The position numbers and the translations under genes are program-made. A DNA stretch of 64,000 nt from Paraburkholderia lacunae (GTDB lineage Bacteria; Pseudomonadota; Gammaproteobacteria; Burkholderiales; Burkholderiaceae): assembly GCF_003353175.1 (NCBI RefSeq), contig NZ_QHKS01000013.1, positions 62,001 through 126,000 of the forward strand, in the 5' to 3' direction. Below the pieces are notes generated by a model. That model searched no databases. It was not told the DNA's origin and saw only the letters and a list, made by a program, of their open reading frames with translations. Shown in pieces: positions 25,898 to 36,085 of the stretch; position 1 is the first letter of the stretch; each line of letters begins with the position of its first letter.

Positions 25898-27277
25898 ATG
25901 CTCGGGATACAGGGGTTATTGGCGCGACTTGTCGATGTCGTTCTCATTGTGGCAGGGGCGCTGGTGGCGTCGCACATCCGCTTTGAAGATCTGGGACAAA
26001 GTCGGGTAGATGGGGCGTTTATTACGTTTTCTGTCGCGTTCGCGCTTGTGTCGTTTCCGGTCTTCGGCTTGTACGAGTCGTGGCGTGGCCGCTCGATGTT
26101 GCGCCTGACTGGGCAGGTATCGCTGGCGTGGCTCGTGGTTCAGGCGTGCGGTCTGGTACTGATGTTTTCACTGCATCGTACCGATTTTATCTCGCGCTTG
26201 TGGTTCACTTACTGGATCGCGATCACGGGCGGCGCGTTGATTGTGTCGCGACTGATGCTGCATGCGGTGCTGCGCAGCGTGCGTTACGCCGGAATGAATC
26301 TGCGCGACGTGGCAGTGGTAGGGGTTGGCGCACATTGCCAGGAAGTCGTGTGCAAGATGGAAGCGTCGCCGGCTAGTGGCTTTCGTGCATCCGCAATGTT
26401 TGACGTGGATCCGGGGGCGGCGGCCATACCGAAGGGTGTGCCGGTATTCGACGACTTTCAGAAATTCTCTGAACACGTTCGGAAAACCGGCGTGCAAGAA
26501 ATCTGGCTGGCTCTTCCGTTGTCGGAAGAGTCGACCATGCTGCGCTTCGTCAATGAGTTTCGCGACGACCTTGTGAACATTCGCTTCATTCCGGATGTAC
26601 GCAGCATGGCGTTGTTTGATGGCGGAGTGATCGACCTGATCGGTGCACCTGCAATTAGCCTCGTCGCGTCGCCACTGCCGCCGCGCGCGATATTGCAGAA
26701 AGAAATCTTCGATCGCGTATTTGCGGCTCTTGCACTGCTCGCTTTGATGCCGCTGCTGACAGTCATTGCGGTTGCCGTGAAATGTTCATCGCATGGCCCT
26801 GTGTTCTTTACGCAATTTCGCAAAGGGGCCGACGGCCGCGTGTTCAAGATCTACAAGTTTCGAACGATGCGGCCGCACGCCGAAAGGACGGGCGTGGTCA
26901 CGCAGGCTACGAAGGGTGATCCTCGCATCACGCGCCTGGGCGCGCTCCTGCGGCGCACTAGTCTCGACGAGCTACCGCAGTTTTTTAATGTGCTCCGCGG
27001 CGAAATGTCGGTGGTCGGGCCGCGTCCCCATGCGATCGAGCACGATGAGCTTTATCAGAAGGTCATCAACGGCTATATCCATCGCTACCGGATCAAACCG
27101 GGCATTACTGGCTGGGCCCAGGTGAACGGATTCCGTGGTGAGACTGATCGGGTCGAGAAGATGCAGAAGAGGGTGGAGCATGACCTTTACTACCTGCGCA
27201 ATTGGTCGTTCGCGCTGGACATGCGAATTGTCGTGACAACGGTAGCGAAGGGACTGGTTAGCAGCAACGCGTACTAA
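25898..27277 (+). CDS. Undecaprenyl-phosphate glucose phosphotransferase (WcaJ/BceB type)
   Basis: Polyisoprenyl-phosphate hexose-1-phosphate transferase, about 459 residues. Hydrophobic segments near the N-terminus (LVDVVLIVAGALVASHI and three more) are followed by a CoA-binding-like domain (VAVVGVGAHCQEV) and the C-terminal sugar-transferase domain with KEIFDRVFAALALLALMPLL, KIYKFRTM, RTSLDELPQFFNVL and GPRPHA. It loads the first sugar, probably glucose from UDP-glucose, on undecaprenyl phosphate at the inner membrane. The ATG at 25898 follows GGGGGAA; a TTG at 25847 would overlap manC. It is followed by a 267-base gap before the export genes. Confidence 0.94.
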   Translation: MLGIQGLLARLVDVVLIVAGALVASHIRFEDLGQSRVDGAFITFSVAFALVSFPVFGLYESWRGRSMLRLTGQVSLAWLVVQACGLVLMFSLHRTDFISRLWFTYWIAITGGALIVSRLMLHAVLRSVRYAGMNLRDVAVVGVGAHCQEVVCKMEASPASGFRASAMFDVDPGAAAIPKGVPVFDDFQKFSEHVRKTGVQEIWLALPLSEESTMLRFVNEFRDDLVNIRFIPDVRSMALFDGGVIDLIGAPAISLVASPLPPRAILQKEIFDRVFAALALLALMPLLTVIAVAVKCSSHGPVFFTQFRKGADGRVFKIYKFRTMRPHAERTGVVTQATKGDPRITRLGALLRRTSLDELPQFFNVLRGEMSVVGPRPHAIEHDELYQKVINGYIHRYRIKPGITGWAQVNGFRGETDRVEKMQKRVEHDLYYLRNWSFALDMRIVVTTVAKGLVSSNAY

Positions 27278-27544
27278 CCGCCCGAATGGATGACTCGAGC
27301 AGCATTTGAATTTCCGTATTGAAGCCGCCACCCGCGCTTTCAGGCTTGTCCGCCATGAGGCGATGCTTGTCCGATTTCTCCCGTGTGCAGGCCAGGCACT
27401 GCGAATTCCGCATGGAGAACGAAATTGACTCCACATGTGACCACACATTTACGGAGTTTCCGGGATGCCTCTTATGCAATTCTGAGCGGCGAAAGAAATC
27501 GCGGTAGGAAAGAAGAGTTGAACGAAATTCGAGGGAAATATCTG

Positions 27545-28717
27545 ATGGGATTTTTGGCTAAGTGTCGCGGAGAAAGAGTGGAGCGTCCCGTTCGTCGCTG
27601 TACTCGTCTGCTGGTGAGTGTCGCCGCAAGTGCCGCGCTGTCGGCTTGCGCAGTTGCTCCAGGGATGCGGATGACTACTCCCGCGACGCTGCCGGTCGCA
27701 AGCGGAAACTCACAGTCACCGCCGACAGAGATGCAGATTCCGATTACTGATATCAACGTCGCTTTGACGGAAAAGATGCGCTTGGAGAATGCGCAGGCAA
27801 GCGCGGTGCAACTCCGTGAACTGGTGAGTAAGCCGGAGCCATACACTCTGGGTGTGGGCGACGTGCTACAGGTTACGGTATGGGATCACCCTGAACTGGC
27901 GACAGCGCTGGGCGCTCAAGCGCAAACGAACACCCGCTCGTACGATCCCGCACAAGGGTTCCTGATTGACGAAAACGGCAATGTGCAGTTGCCCTATGCA
28001 GGAAGCGTTCATGTTGCCGGCCTGCGTGTCGATCAGACCCAGCACGCGGTGTACGCCGCATTGAGCAACGTTTTCGTCCGGCCGCAGGTGACGGTCCGTG
28101 TGGCCTCGTTTCGCGCCAAGCAGGTCTATGTCGACGGCGAGGTGCGCGCGCCTGGCGCGATACCGATTAACGACGTTCCGATGACCCTGTTCGAAGCCAT
28201 CAACCGGGCGGGCGACTTCAGTACGACGGCTGATCAAAGCCGGATGATCCTGGTGCGGGACGGCGTCTCGTATCGGTTGAACCTCTCGAGCATGCTCACT
28301 AGCGATCAGAATCCTTCGAAGATTCTGCTAAAGAGCGGCGACTTATTACGCGTCGTTTCGCGCGATGACAACGGTGTATTTGTCATGGGCGAGGTCAATA
28401 AGCCCGTGACCGCCGTTCCCATGAAGAGCGGCAAGCTCACGTTGAGCGATGCCATTTCTCAGGCCGGCAGTCTGAATAGCGCCAGCGCCGACGCTGCCCA
28501 ACTCTATGTGATTCGCGGCTCATCTGACGCGACACCGCAGGTATTCCATCTCGATGCGCATTCGCCGGTTGCAATGGTGCTGGCGAACCAGTTCGAGTTG
28601 CAGCCCAAGGACGTCGTGTATGTGGACGGTAACGGCCTGGTTCGCTTCGGCCGGGTGCTGAGTCTGCTGTTGCCAGCTATCAACGCAGGCTTGACCGGGG
28701 CGGTTCTCACGAAATGA
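27545..28717 (+). CDS. Polysaccharide export outer-membrane lipoprotein (Wza/BceE type)
   Basis: A 390-residue outer-membrane export channel subunit. The lipobox ASAALSAC sits after a hydrophobic leader. The Poly_export domain reads YTLGVGDVLQVTVWDHPEL, and SLBB domains follow (KQVYVDGEVRAPGAIPI; GVFVMGEVNKPVTAVPM). The C-terminal helix that would form the outer-membrane pore is LSLLLPAINAGLTGAVL. ATG 27545 follows GAGGGAAA; an upstream TTG is possible. Its stop overlaps the phosphatase start (ATGA), so the two are translationally coupled. Confidence 0.94.
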   Translation: MGFLAKCRGERVERPVRRCTRLLVSVAASAALSACAVAPGMRMTTPATLPVASGNSQSPPTEMQIPITDINVALTEKMRLENAQASAVQLRELVSKPEPYTLGVGDVLQVTVWDHPELATALGAQAQTNTRSYDPAQGFLIDENGNVQLPYAGSVHVAGLRVDQTQHAVYAALSNVFVRPQVTVRVASFRAKQVYVDGEVRAPGAIPINDVPMTLFEAINRAGDFSTTADQSRMILVRDGVSYRLNLSSMLTSDQNPSKILLKSGDLLRVVSRDDNGVFVMGEVNKPVTAVPMKSGKLTLSDAISQAGSLNSASADAAQLYVIRGSSDATPQVFHLDAHSPVAMVLANQFELQPKDVVYVDGNGLVRFGRVLSLLLPAINAGLTGAVLTK

Positions 28718-29154
28718 TGGACAGCATTCTTGTTGTGTGTGAAGGCAACATTTGCCGGAGTCCGATGGCACAGGCTCTGCTCGCCAGGCAATTGCCCGGC
28801 GTCAGTGTGATGTCCGCCGGTTGGGCCGCGGTCGTCGGGCGCGGTGCCGACCCCATCGCGATCGAGTTGATGGCCGAGCGTGAAATTGACATTGGAGGCC
28901 ATATCGCCGTGGACCTGAATCTGCACCACATGCGTTCAGCACAGCTGGTTTTGTCGATGACGCAGGCGCAGCGCAGGCAAATCGAAACGGACTATCCATT
29001 CGCGAAGGGGAAGGTCTATCGCCTCGGCGAACACCAGGGCATAGACGTACTAGACCCGTACCGCAAAGGACGTGCAGCCTTCGAGATGGCTTTGGCGCAA
29101 ATCGAACTTGGTGTGGCGCACTGGCTCGACGCAATGGTTCGACTGACTCACTAA
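28714..29154 (+). CDS. Low-molecular-weight protein tyrosine phosphatase (Wzb/BceD type)
   Basis: A 146-residue phosphatase with the signature C(X)5R loop near the N-terminus (VCEGNICRSPMAQALL; nucleophile Cys9, Arg15) and the general-acid Asp114 in VLDPYRKG. It is expected to dephosphorylate the C-terminal tyrosines of the partner kinase encoded three bases downstream, thereby setting polymer assembly. The start overlaps the wza stop by ATGA. All key residues are present. Confidence 0.95.
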   Translation: MMDSILVVCEGNICRSPMAQALLARQLPGVSVMSAGWAAVVGRGADPIAIELMAEREIDIGGHIAVDLNLHHMRSAQLVLSMTQAQRRQIETDYPFAKGKVYRLGEHQGIDVLDPYRKGRAAFEMALAQIELGVAHWLDAMVRLTH

Positions 29155-29157
29155 TCT

Positions 29158-31362
29158 ATGGCAACCATCAATCAAAATCGATTCATCGATTCGCCGATTG
29201 GCGACGAAATACACCTTTCCGAATACCTTGCCGTTATTGTGGAGAGCTGGAAGCTGATCGTAGCGATCGCGGCAACTGTGCTGATTGTCGGCACGCTCTA
29301 TGCGTTTCTCGCGAGGCCGGTGTATCGCGCCGATGCGATGATTCAGGTTGAAGATAGTGCAAATTCAGCCAAAGACGCTCTGGGCCAACTGGCGTCGATT
29401 TTCGACACCAAGCAGACCGCTGACGCCGAGATCGAGTTGATCCGCTCGCGGCTCGTGGTCGGCCAGACAGTTGGTTCACTGCACCTCGATATCAGCGCGC
29501 AGCCGCGCTATTTCCCGCTAATCGGTGCCGTGCTCGCACGGCATGCCGGGGGCAATGAATTGGCGCCGGCTCTGTTCGGCATGGAGCGTTTTGCGTGGGG
29601 TGGCGAGAAGATTGAAGTATCGCTATTCAATGTCCCGAGGGAGAGCTACGACGTCAGGTACACATTGGTGGCACGCGGCGACGACAAATTCGATCTGGTC
29701 GATCCGGATGGTGACGTCGTCCTGCACGGACGAGTGGGCGAGAGAGTCCGAGGCATGGAATCAGCTGGTTCGGTTGAATTGCAGGTCGCGCGTCTTGAAG
29801 CGCGCCCCGGCACCCAGTTCATTGTGACGCGGGCGTCGACGCTCATCACGATCAATCAGTTGCAGGACGCACTTGTCATCGCCGAGAAGACCAAACAATC
29901 CGGGGTGATTGGCGTCTCGCTCGACGGTGCGGACAGCAAGCGTACCGCTGAGATTATCAATACGATCGCGACGACCTACGTCCAGCAGAATATCGACCGG
30001 AAGTCCGCCGAAGCGGAGCATACGCTCACCTTTCTGGACCAGCAATTGCCGCAGCTTCGCAAGCAGCTCGATCAGGCAGAGGATCGCTACAACGCATTCC
30101 GCAACAAGAAGGGGACGGTCGATCTGACCGAAGAAAGTCGTTTGCTGTTGCAGCAGATCGTCGACAGCAAGACCAAGCTCGTCGACCTGGAGCAACAGCG
30201 CATCGAGATGGCGCAGCGTTTCACGCCGTCGCATCCGGGAGTCGTAGCGCTGGCTGCGCAGATCGCCTCTCTCGAGGCACAGCAGGAGCAGTTGAATAAG
30301 CGTGTCTCGACTTTGCCGGACACGGAACAGTCGGCGTTGCGGTTGCTGCGCGATGTACGTGTCAACACGGAGTTGTACACAAACCTGTTGGATAGCGCCC
30401 AGCAGTTGCGGATCGTCAAGGCAGGTCAGGTCGGCAATGTCCGTGTGGTCGACTACGCCGTTGCGGGCGAGTCGCCGGTCAAGCCGAAGCGACCTTTGGT
30501 GATCGTGCTGGCGGCAGTGCTGGGCCTCGTTGCGGGGACGGTAGCGGCGTTCGTCAAGAGTGCGCTATTCGGCGGTGTCGAGAACAGCGAGGAAATCGAG
30601 CTGGCGCTGGGCCTGCCGGTCTACGCCGCCGTGCCGCATAGCGAGACGCAGGTGCGTTTGCGGCAAGGCATGCGGCGCGGCCGCGGCGGTCATCACGTTC
30701 TGGCGTCGATTGCGTCGCACGACGTGGCTATCGAAGGGATTCGCAGTCTGCGTACCGCGCTGCAGTTCGGCCTGCTCGATGCCGTCAATAACGTGATCGT
30801 TATCACCGGACCACGCCCCGAGGTCGGGAAATCCTTTATGTCGGTCAATCTCGCGGCGGTGCTCGCGAGCGGCGGCAAACGCGTCTTGCTGATCGATGCG
30901 GACATGCGGCGTGGCGACGTGCATAGCTATTTCGGTGTGTCCAGACAGCCAGGGCTTTCGGATGTCATCGCAGGATCGGACGTTGAAAGTGCAGTCTTGC
31001 GCGAAGTGCTGCCAGGCATGGACTTGCTGCCGAAGGGCTCATTGCCGCCGAATCCGGCTGAACTACTCATTAGCGAGCGCTTCAAGACGATGCTCGAGAA
31101 CCTCTCCAGTCGCTACGACATCGTCATTGTCGACACTCCCCCGTTGCTGGCTGTGACCGATGCAGCTCTGATAGGTAAGCACGCTGGCGCGACCTTGATG
31201 GTGGTTCGTCATGGTCGCCACCCGATGCCGGAAATTCTGGAATCTGCCAACCGTCTGCGCAACGTCGGAGTCACGCTCAAGGGCGTGCTATTTACCGACG
31301 TGCCGCAGCGACGTCTCGGTTATGGCACGTACTACTACGGCTACGAAAGCAGCGCTGAATAA
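29158..31362 (+). CDS. Polysaccharide co-polymerase / tyrosine autokinase (Wzc/BceF type)
   Basis: A 734-residue inner-membrane BY-kinase. The N-terminal Wzz domain has a first membrane helix (VAIAATVLIVGTLYAFLA), a long periplasmic coiled region with a GNVR-like segment, and a second helix (VIVLAAVLGLVAGTVAAFV). The cytoplasmic kinase has Walker A GPRPEVGKS (residues 551-559), Walker A' LLIDADMRRGD and Walker B IVIVDTPPLL. The C-terminal tyrosine cluster YGTYYYGY is the autophosphorylation tail. With the phosphatase before it and Wza, it controls chain length and export. Start ATG 29158 follows the phosphatase stop by 3 bases. Confidence 0.95.
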   Translation: MATINQNRFIDSPIGDEIHLSEYLAVIVESWKLIVAIAATVLIVGTLYAFLARPVYRADAMIQVEDSANSAKDALGQLASIFDTKQTADAEIELIRSRLVVGQTVGSLHLDISAQPRYFPLIGAVLARHAGGNELAPALFGMERFAWGGEKIEVSLFNVPRESYDVRYTLVARGDDKFDLVDPDGDVVLHGRVGERVRGMESAGSVELQVARLEARPGTQFIVTRASTLITINQLQDALVIAEKTKQSGVIGVSLDGADSKRTAEIINTIATTYVQQNIDRKSAEAEHTLTFLDQQLPQLRKQLDQAEDRYNAFRNKKGTVDLTEESRLLLQQIVDSKTKLVDLEQQRIEMAQRFTPSHPGVVALAAQIASLEAQQEQLNKRVSTLPDTEQSALRLLRDVRVNTELYTNLLDSAQQLRIVKAGQVGNVRVVDYAVAGESPVKPKRPLVIVLAAVLGLVAGTVAAFVKSALFGGVENSEEIELALGLPVYAAVPHSETQVRLRQGMRRGRGGHHVLASIASHDVAIEGIRSLRTALQFGLLDAVNNVIVITGPRPEVGKSFMSVNLAAVLASGGKRVLLIDADMRRGDVHSYFGVSRQPGLSDVIAGSDVESAVLREVLPGMDLLPKGSLPPNPAELLISERFKTMLENLSSRYDIVIVDTPPLLAVTDAALIGKHAGATLMVVRHGRHPMPEILESANRLRNVGVTLKGVLFTDVPQRRLGYGTYYYGYESSAE

Positions 31363-31428
31363 GCGTCGCAACACCCAAGCATGGCGCGAGGACGACCCCG
31401 GCGCATCGACTATGAGGAGCATCAAACC

Positions 31429-32547
31429 ATGAGTCACAAAGTTGCCTTGATTACCGGCGTCACAGGCCAGGATGGTTCGTACCTTGCCGAGTTACTGTTG
31501 AACAAGGGCTATGAAGTTCACGGCATCAAACGCCGCGCATCACTGTTCAACACGGAACGAATCGACCACCTGTACCAGGACCCGCACACATCTGATCGCC
31601 GCTTCATATTGCACCACGGCGATCTGACGGATTCGACCAGCCTGGTGCGGATCATCCAACGCGCGCAACCGGATGAGATTTACAACCTCGGGGCGCAAAG
31701 CCATGTCGCTGTCTCGTTCGAGGAGCCGGAATATACGGCGAACACGGATGGCATCGGCGCGTTGCGCATCCTCGAGGCGATCAGAATTCTCGGCCTCGAA
31801 AAGAAGACTCGCTTCTATCAGGCCTCGACGTCTGAACTCTACGGACTGGTGCAGGAAATCCCGCAGAAGGAAACGACCCCTTTCTACCCGCGTAGTCCGT
31901 ACGCGGTTGCCAAGCTGTACGCCTACTGGATTACGGTCAACTACCGCGAGGCGTATGGCATCTACGCGTGCAACGGCATCCTGTTCAATCATGAGTCGCC
32001 GGTGCGCGGAGAAACCTTTGTGACACGCAAGATCACGCGAGCGATCGCCCGTATTGCAGTCGGCCTGCAGGAGTGCCTTTACCTCGGCAACATGTCGGCG
32101 CTGCGGGACTGGGGCCACGCGCGCGATTACGTCGAGATGCAATGGTTGATGCTTCAGCAGGAACAGCCTGAGGACTTTGTCATTGCTACGGGTGTGCAGT
32201 ACAGCGTGCGTGAGTTCGTTCAGCATGCCGCCGCTGAATTGGGCATCAAGTTGCGTTTTGAGGGATCTGGCGTCGATGAGGTGGCGGTTGTCGAGCGGGT
32301 CGAAGGTAGCGAAGCTAAGGTGGCGCCGGGCGACGTGATCGTGCGCGTCGATCCGCGCTACTTCCGCCCTGCCGAAGTGGAGACGCTGTTGGGCGATCCG
32401 ACCAAGGCGCACGAGAAGCTGGGCTGGAAGCCGGCTACATCGTTCGAATCGCTGGTCAAGGAAATGGTGCGGGCCGACTTTCAGGTGGCGAAGCGGGATG
32501 CGTTGGTGACGCTCGCGGGTTTCAAGACGTTTGAGTACAACGAGTGA
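31429..32547 (+). CDS. gmd: GDP-mannose 4,6-dehydratase
   Basis: A 372-residue extended SDR that converts GDP-mannose to GDP-4-keto-6-deoxymannose. The cofactor motif is TGVTGQDGSYLAELL; active-site residues are visible in ASTSELYG and in the YPRSPYAVAKLYAYW Tyr/Lys motif; NHESPVRGETFVTRKI is the family substrate-binding stretch. ATG 31429 follows GAGGAG and is preferred over the ORF start 16 codons upstream. The stop overlaps the frame of the following fucose synthase gene. The intermediate it makes is passed to Fcl. Confidence 0.96.
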   Translation: MSHKVALITGVTGQDGSYLAELLLNKGYEVHGIKRRASLFNTERIDHLYQDPHTSDRRFILHHGDLTDSTSLVRIIQRAQPDEIYNLGAQSHVAVSFEEPEYTANTDGIGALRILEAIRILGLEKKTRFYQASTSELYGLVQEIPQKETTPFYPRSPYAVAKLYAYWITVNYREAYGIYACNGILFNHESPVRGETFVTRKITRAIARIAVGLQECLYLGNMSALRDWGHARDYVEMQWLMLQQEQPEDFVIATGVQYSVREFVQHAAAELGIKLRFEGSGVDEVAVVERVEGSEAKVAPGDVIVRVDPRYFRPAEVETLLGDPTKAHEKLGWKPATSFESLVKEMVRADFQVAKRDALVTLAGFKTFEYNE

Positions 32548-32552
32548 ACACC

Positions 32553-33503
32553 ATGGACAAGAACGCTCGAATCTTTGTCGCGGGGCACCGCGGAATGGTT
32601 GGCTCTGCGTTGCTGCGCAACCTCGCTTCCCGAGGCTACCGCAATGTCGTGACGCGCAGCCGCGCCGAACTCGACTTGACCAGCCAGGACGCCGTCGAGG
32701 GATTCTTCCGCGATGAGGCGATTGATGTAGTCATGCTTGCCGCCGCCAAGGTCGGTGGGATTCTGGCTAACGACACCTATCCGGCGGACTTCCTGTATCT
32801 GAACCTGATTATCGAAGCCAACGTGATTAATTCGGCTTATCGTGCCGGCGTTCGGCGGCTGGTGTTTCTCGGGTCGTCGTGCATTTATCCGCGCGAAGCC
32901 CCGCAGCCGATCAAGGAGGATTATCTTCTGACGGGTCCTCTGGAGAGCACCAACGAGCCGTACGCGATCGCGAAGATCGCTGGCATCAAGCTTTGCGAAG
33001 CTTTCAATCGCCAGTTCGGTACGCAATACATATCGTTGATGCCGACCAACCTCTATGGACCGAACGACAACTACGACTTGAAGACCAGTCATGTGTTGCC
33101 GGCGTTGCTGCGCAAAGCCCACGAAGCGAAAGCCAGCGGTGCGGGCAGTCTCACGGTATGGGGAACAGGCCGGGTACGCCGCGAGTTCCTGCACGTCGAC
33201 GACATGGCCGATGCGGCTGTGTTTCTGCTTGAGCAAGGTATCGCGGCGGGTTGGTACAACGTCGGCTGCGGCGCGGACGTCACGATTGAGGAGCTGGCGC
33301 ACGCTGCCATGCGTGCGGTGGGGTTCGACGGTCGGATCGAGTTTGACGTCAGCAAGCCGGACGGCACGCCGCAGAAACTGCTCGACGTGAGCAAGCTTGC
33401 GGAGTTCGGGTGGCGCGCGAAGATCGGCCTGGAAGAAGGGTTGGCCACAACCTATCAGGACTTCTTGAGGCGCTACGAGACGCAAGTCCTGGAGCGGGCC
33501 TAA
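32553..33503 (+). CDS. fcl: GDP-L-fucose synthase
   Basis: A 316-residue SDR with epimerase and reductase activity that makes GDP-L-fucose. Motifs: GHRGMVGSAL (cofactor), GSSCIYP with the Ser/Cys pair (near residues 108-110), YAIAKIAG with Tyr137 and Lys141, and NLYGPNDNYD followed by TSHVLPAL, whose His is the second catalytic acid/base. The Cys and His argue for true fucose synthase, not a simple GDP-rhamnose reductase. A GTG at 32544 overlapping the gmd stop is an alternative start. Presence of gmd and fcl implies fucose in the polymer. Confidence 0.92.
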   Translation: MDKNARIFVAGHRGMVGSALLRNLASRGYRNVVTRSRAELDLTSQDAVEGFFRDEAIDVVMLAAAKVGGILANDTYPADFLYLNLIIEANVINSAYRAGVRRLVFLGSSCIYPREAPQPIKEDYLLTGPLESTNEPYAIAKIAGIKLCEAFNRQFGTQYISLMPTNLYGPNDNYDLKTSHVLPALLRKAHEAKASGAGSLTVWGTGRVRREFLHVDDMADAAVFLLEQGIAAGWYNVGCGADVTIEELAHAAMRAVGFDGRIEFDVSKPDGTPQKLLDVSKLAEFGWRAKIGLEEGLATTYQDFLRRYETQVLERA

Positions 33504-33520
33504 TCGCATTCCGGCAAGAA

Positions 33521-34924
33521 ATGAAAATGATGCGATTCGACGAAAGCAGCGTGACTTGGGTCTTCGCCCAACAGGCGGTATCGCGCCTGCTAGTGGCGTT
33601 CAAGTTCTTCCTGCTTGCTCGGTTGTTGGGCCCGCAATCCATCGGTCTGATCGCGGCTTGCCTGATGGCATTGTCGATTGCGGAGTCGCTGACCGAGATG
33701 GGTATGAGCCATGCACTGATCCAGCGGCGCGAGCTACTGGATCAGGGTGGTCTGGATGCACTGTGGACCGCGACTGCGCTGCGGGGTTTGTTGCTTACGG
33801 TTGTCTTATTTGCCGCTTCCGGCCTGATCGCGCGGTTAATGAATATTCCGGAGGGGAAAACCGTATTGCAGATGGTCGCGCTGGTACCACTCGCGAGGTG
33901 TATCGCCAGCGTACGCGTGGTAATCGCGCAGCGCGAACGGCGTTTTCGTACTGTCGCGTTGTTGACGAGCAGCTTTGTCATGGCCGATTTCGTGATGTCC
34001 GCTGTCGCGGCATTGACCTATCGCGAGGTTATCTGGGTACTAGCGGCTTTGCCGCTGTCGGAGTTTCTCAAAGCCATCGCCTCGCATATCGTGTTCAAGA
34101 CAAGGCCACGGCTGAACTTCGACACCAAGCCGCTAGGCGAAGTCATGGAGTTCGGTCGTTGGGTTTGGGCGAGCAGCTTGCTAACAGTGATTGTCAACCA
34201 GTTGGACCGGATCATCACGGTCAAGACATTCGGCGTGCAGACTTTGGGTCTGTACCAGACCGCAAGTCGCCTGGCGCAGTTCGGTGTGGCCGACTTTGGC
34301 ATTGCGATGAGCCAGTACCTGTTTCCGAACTTTTCCGAACTCGCGCGTCACGACAAAAGCCGCGCCGCGCGATATGCGTTGGCGCTGTTCAGTCAACTGG
34401 GAACGATAGCACTCGTGGTGGCGACGTTTCTCTGTGTTGCCGCCCCCGACATTATCCGACTGGCACTAGGCAAGCAATGGAGCGGTGCCGTACCGTTTTT
34501 CCGCGTCTTCGTTTATCTGATGGCGGCTGGCGTGCTGGTCGGGCTGCTGACGGCCTACCTGCGTGGCACGGGCAGGCCGAGCCGCGTGACACGAGGGACG
34601 GTGGTGCAACTGGTGTGCCTGCTGGTCTCATCAGGGATTCTCGTACCGTGGCTTGGACCCATCGGTGTCGCTTTCGCCGCAACGATTTCGGTGTTTGTGT
34701 GCGCAGCCATGATGCTCTGCGACGTTCTGTCGGACGGTCGTGATCAGATGCGGCAGTTGCTTCCACTCGCCACGATAGGAGTACCCGCTACGGCCTTGAT
34801 TGTGATTCTGGGGCAAGTGCTCTCCGCGCTTCCGTATCACGCCGTGGGCATCGGGTTCGTCAGTGCCGTCGCATTGGTCTTGCCTTTACAACGGCTGCGG
34901 GCCGGAATAACGCTTACCGTCTAG
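33521..34924 (+). CDS. Oligosaccharide flippase (Wzx, PST family)
   Basis: A 467-residue polytopic membrane protein with roughly twelve hydrophobic segments. The N-terminal LLARLLGPQSIGLIAACLMA and DMGMS-like EMGMSHALIQRREL are typical of WzxC-type lipopolysaccharide/EPS flippases. It would move the undecaprenyl-linked repeat unit to the periplasmic face. ATG 33521 lies 17 bases after the fcl stop. It is the only flippase candidate in the window. Confidence 0.92.
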   Translation: MKMMRFDESSVTWVFAQQAVSRLLVAFKFFLLARLLGPQSIGLIAACLMALSIAESLTEMGMSHALIQRRELLDQGGLDALWTATALRGLLLTVVLFAASGLIARLMNIPEGKTVLQMVALVPLARCIASVRVVIAQRERRFRTVALLTSSFVMADFVMSAVAALTYREVIWVLAALPLSEFLKAIASHIVFKTRPRLNFDTKPLGEVMEFGRWVWASSLLTVIVNQLDRIITVKTFGVQTLGLYQTASRLAQFGVADFGIAMSQYLFPNFSELARHDKSRAARYALALFSQLGTIALVVATFLCVAAPDIIRLALGKQWSGAVPFFRVFVYLMAAGVLVGLLTAYLRGTGRPSRVTRGTVVQLVCLLVSSGILVPWLGPIGVAFAATISVFVCAAMMLCDVLSDGRDQMRQLLPLATIGVPATALIVILGQVLSALPYHAVGIGFVSAVALVLPLQRLRAGITLTV

Positions 34925-34936
34925 AGAGGGATTGTT

Positions 34937-36085
34937 ATGCGCATCATGCACGTGGTCCTGACGCCGCGGCATTCCGGAGCCGAAATGCTCGCCGCCACGT
35001 TGGCGGAGGTGCACACGAGCACCCAATTCGGTGTGGTTGGCGTCATGGGAATCAATCCGTGCGAGGACGCCTTCGGGCCGGTTTGGGCGAAATTAAAGGA
35101 ACAGGGTGTCTGGTGCGCGTCGCCTGATCGATTGCTAGGGCGTGTGGGACGCCTTCACTTTATCCGCTCGATGCTGCGCGATTTTCTCCCGGACGTCATT
35201 GTTGCGCACTCGGTCATCCCGGCTGCTTACGCACGTCTCGCTTTGAAATTCACGACATCGGCTGTTCCAGTAGTTACCGTCATGCATGCAGCGACCAATG
35301 ACGACTACGCGGGCGGTCTTCTCAGGTTGAGCGAGCGCATTCTCAAGCGTGATGCAGCGGCCGTTGTCACCGTCACCGAGACCGCCGCAAACAATTACCG
35401 TTTGCGGTGCGGCGTTCCGCGCCGGCTTCTGACTATCCCGAATGGCACCGACCTTGACCGCTTCGCATTCGATGAAAACGCCAGACGGCGGCTGCGGGCT
35501 GAATTCGAGGTCGACGAAGGTGTGTCGGTGGTGCTTCAGGTGGGGCGCCTGTCGCCGGTGAAGAATCAGGCCGCTAGCGTGCTGGCACTGAAAGACATGC
35601 TGCGCGCGGGCTTGTCCGTCGAATTGTGGCTGGCAGGACTGACAGAAGACCCATCCTACGGCGACGCCCTGAAGCGATTGGTCGAGCAGCACGGTTTGTC
35701 CGGGAAAGTGCGATTTCTCGGAAGCCGGCCGGACGTTGCGGCGTTGCTCTGCGCAGCGGACGTGTACGTCATGCCTTCGGAGCGGGAGGCACACAGTGTC
35801 GCGATGATTGAAGCACTCGCGAACGGCGTGCCAATTGTGGCGTCGACCATACCCGTGTTTGAGTTCGCCTTGCGTTTTCCCGGCGTTGTCACCGTCGATC
35901 CAGCGAGTCATCGAGACTATGCAGCGTCGATCACAAAGGTGCTTTCGGCAGCACATGGTCGCCACCAGCGGGACTTGACCCAATATTCGATCGCGCATGT
36001 CGCCCGACGATACGCAGCATTATTCGACGAGGTCACGTCGCGTACGCGATTTGGCGCGGACACGGCTCGAGAAGGAGTGACATGA
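34937..36085 (+). CDS. Glycosyltransferase family 4
   Basis: A 382-residue GT-B enzyme. The C-terminal domain has LQVGRLSPVKNQ, KVRFLGSRPDVAALLCAADV and the EX7E motif in EAHSVAMIEALANGVPIVAS, all intact. The N-terminus MRIMHVVLTPRHSGAEM resembles EPS transferases acting on lipid-linked acceptors. The donor sugar cannot be told from sequence. The start lies 12 bases after the flippase stop, and the stop overlaps the next transferase by ATGA. Confidence 0.9.
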   Translation: MRIMHVVLTPRHSGAEMLAATLAEVHTSTQFGVVGVMGINPCEDAFGPVWAKLKEQGVWCASPDRLLGRVGRLHFIRSMLRDFLPDVIVAHSVIPAAYARLALKFTTSAVPVVTVMHAATNDDYAGGLLRLSERILKRDAAAVVTVTETAANNYRLRCGVPRRLLTIPNGTDLDRFAFDENARRRLRAEFEVDEGVSVVLQVGRLSPVKNQAASVLALKDMLRAGLSVELWLAGLTEDPSYGDALKRLVEQHGLSGKVRFLGSRPDVAALLCAADVYVMPSEREAHSVAMIEALANGVPIVASTIPVFEFALRFPGVVTVDPASHRDYAASITKVLSAAHGRHQRDLTQYSIAHVARRYAALFDEVTSRTRFGADTAREGVT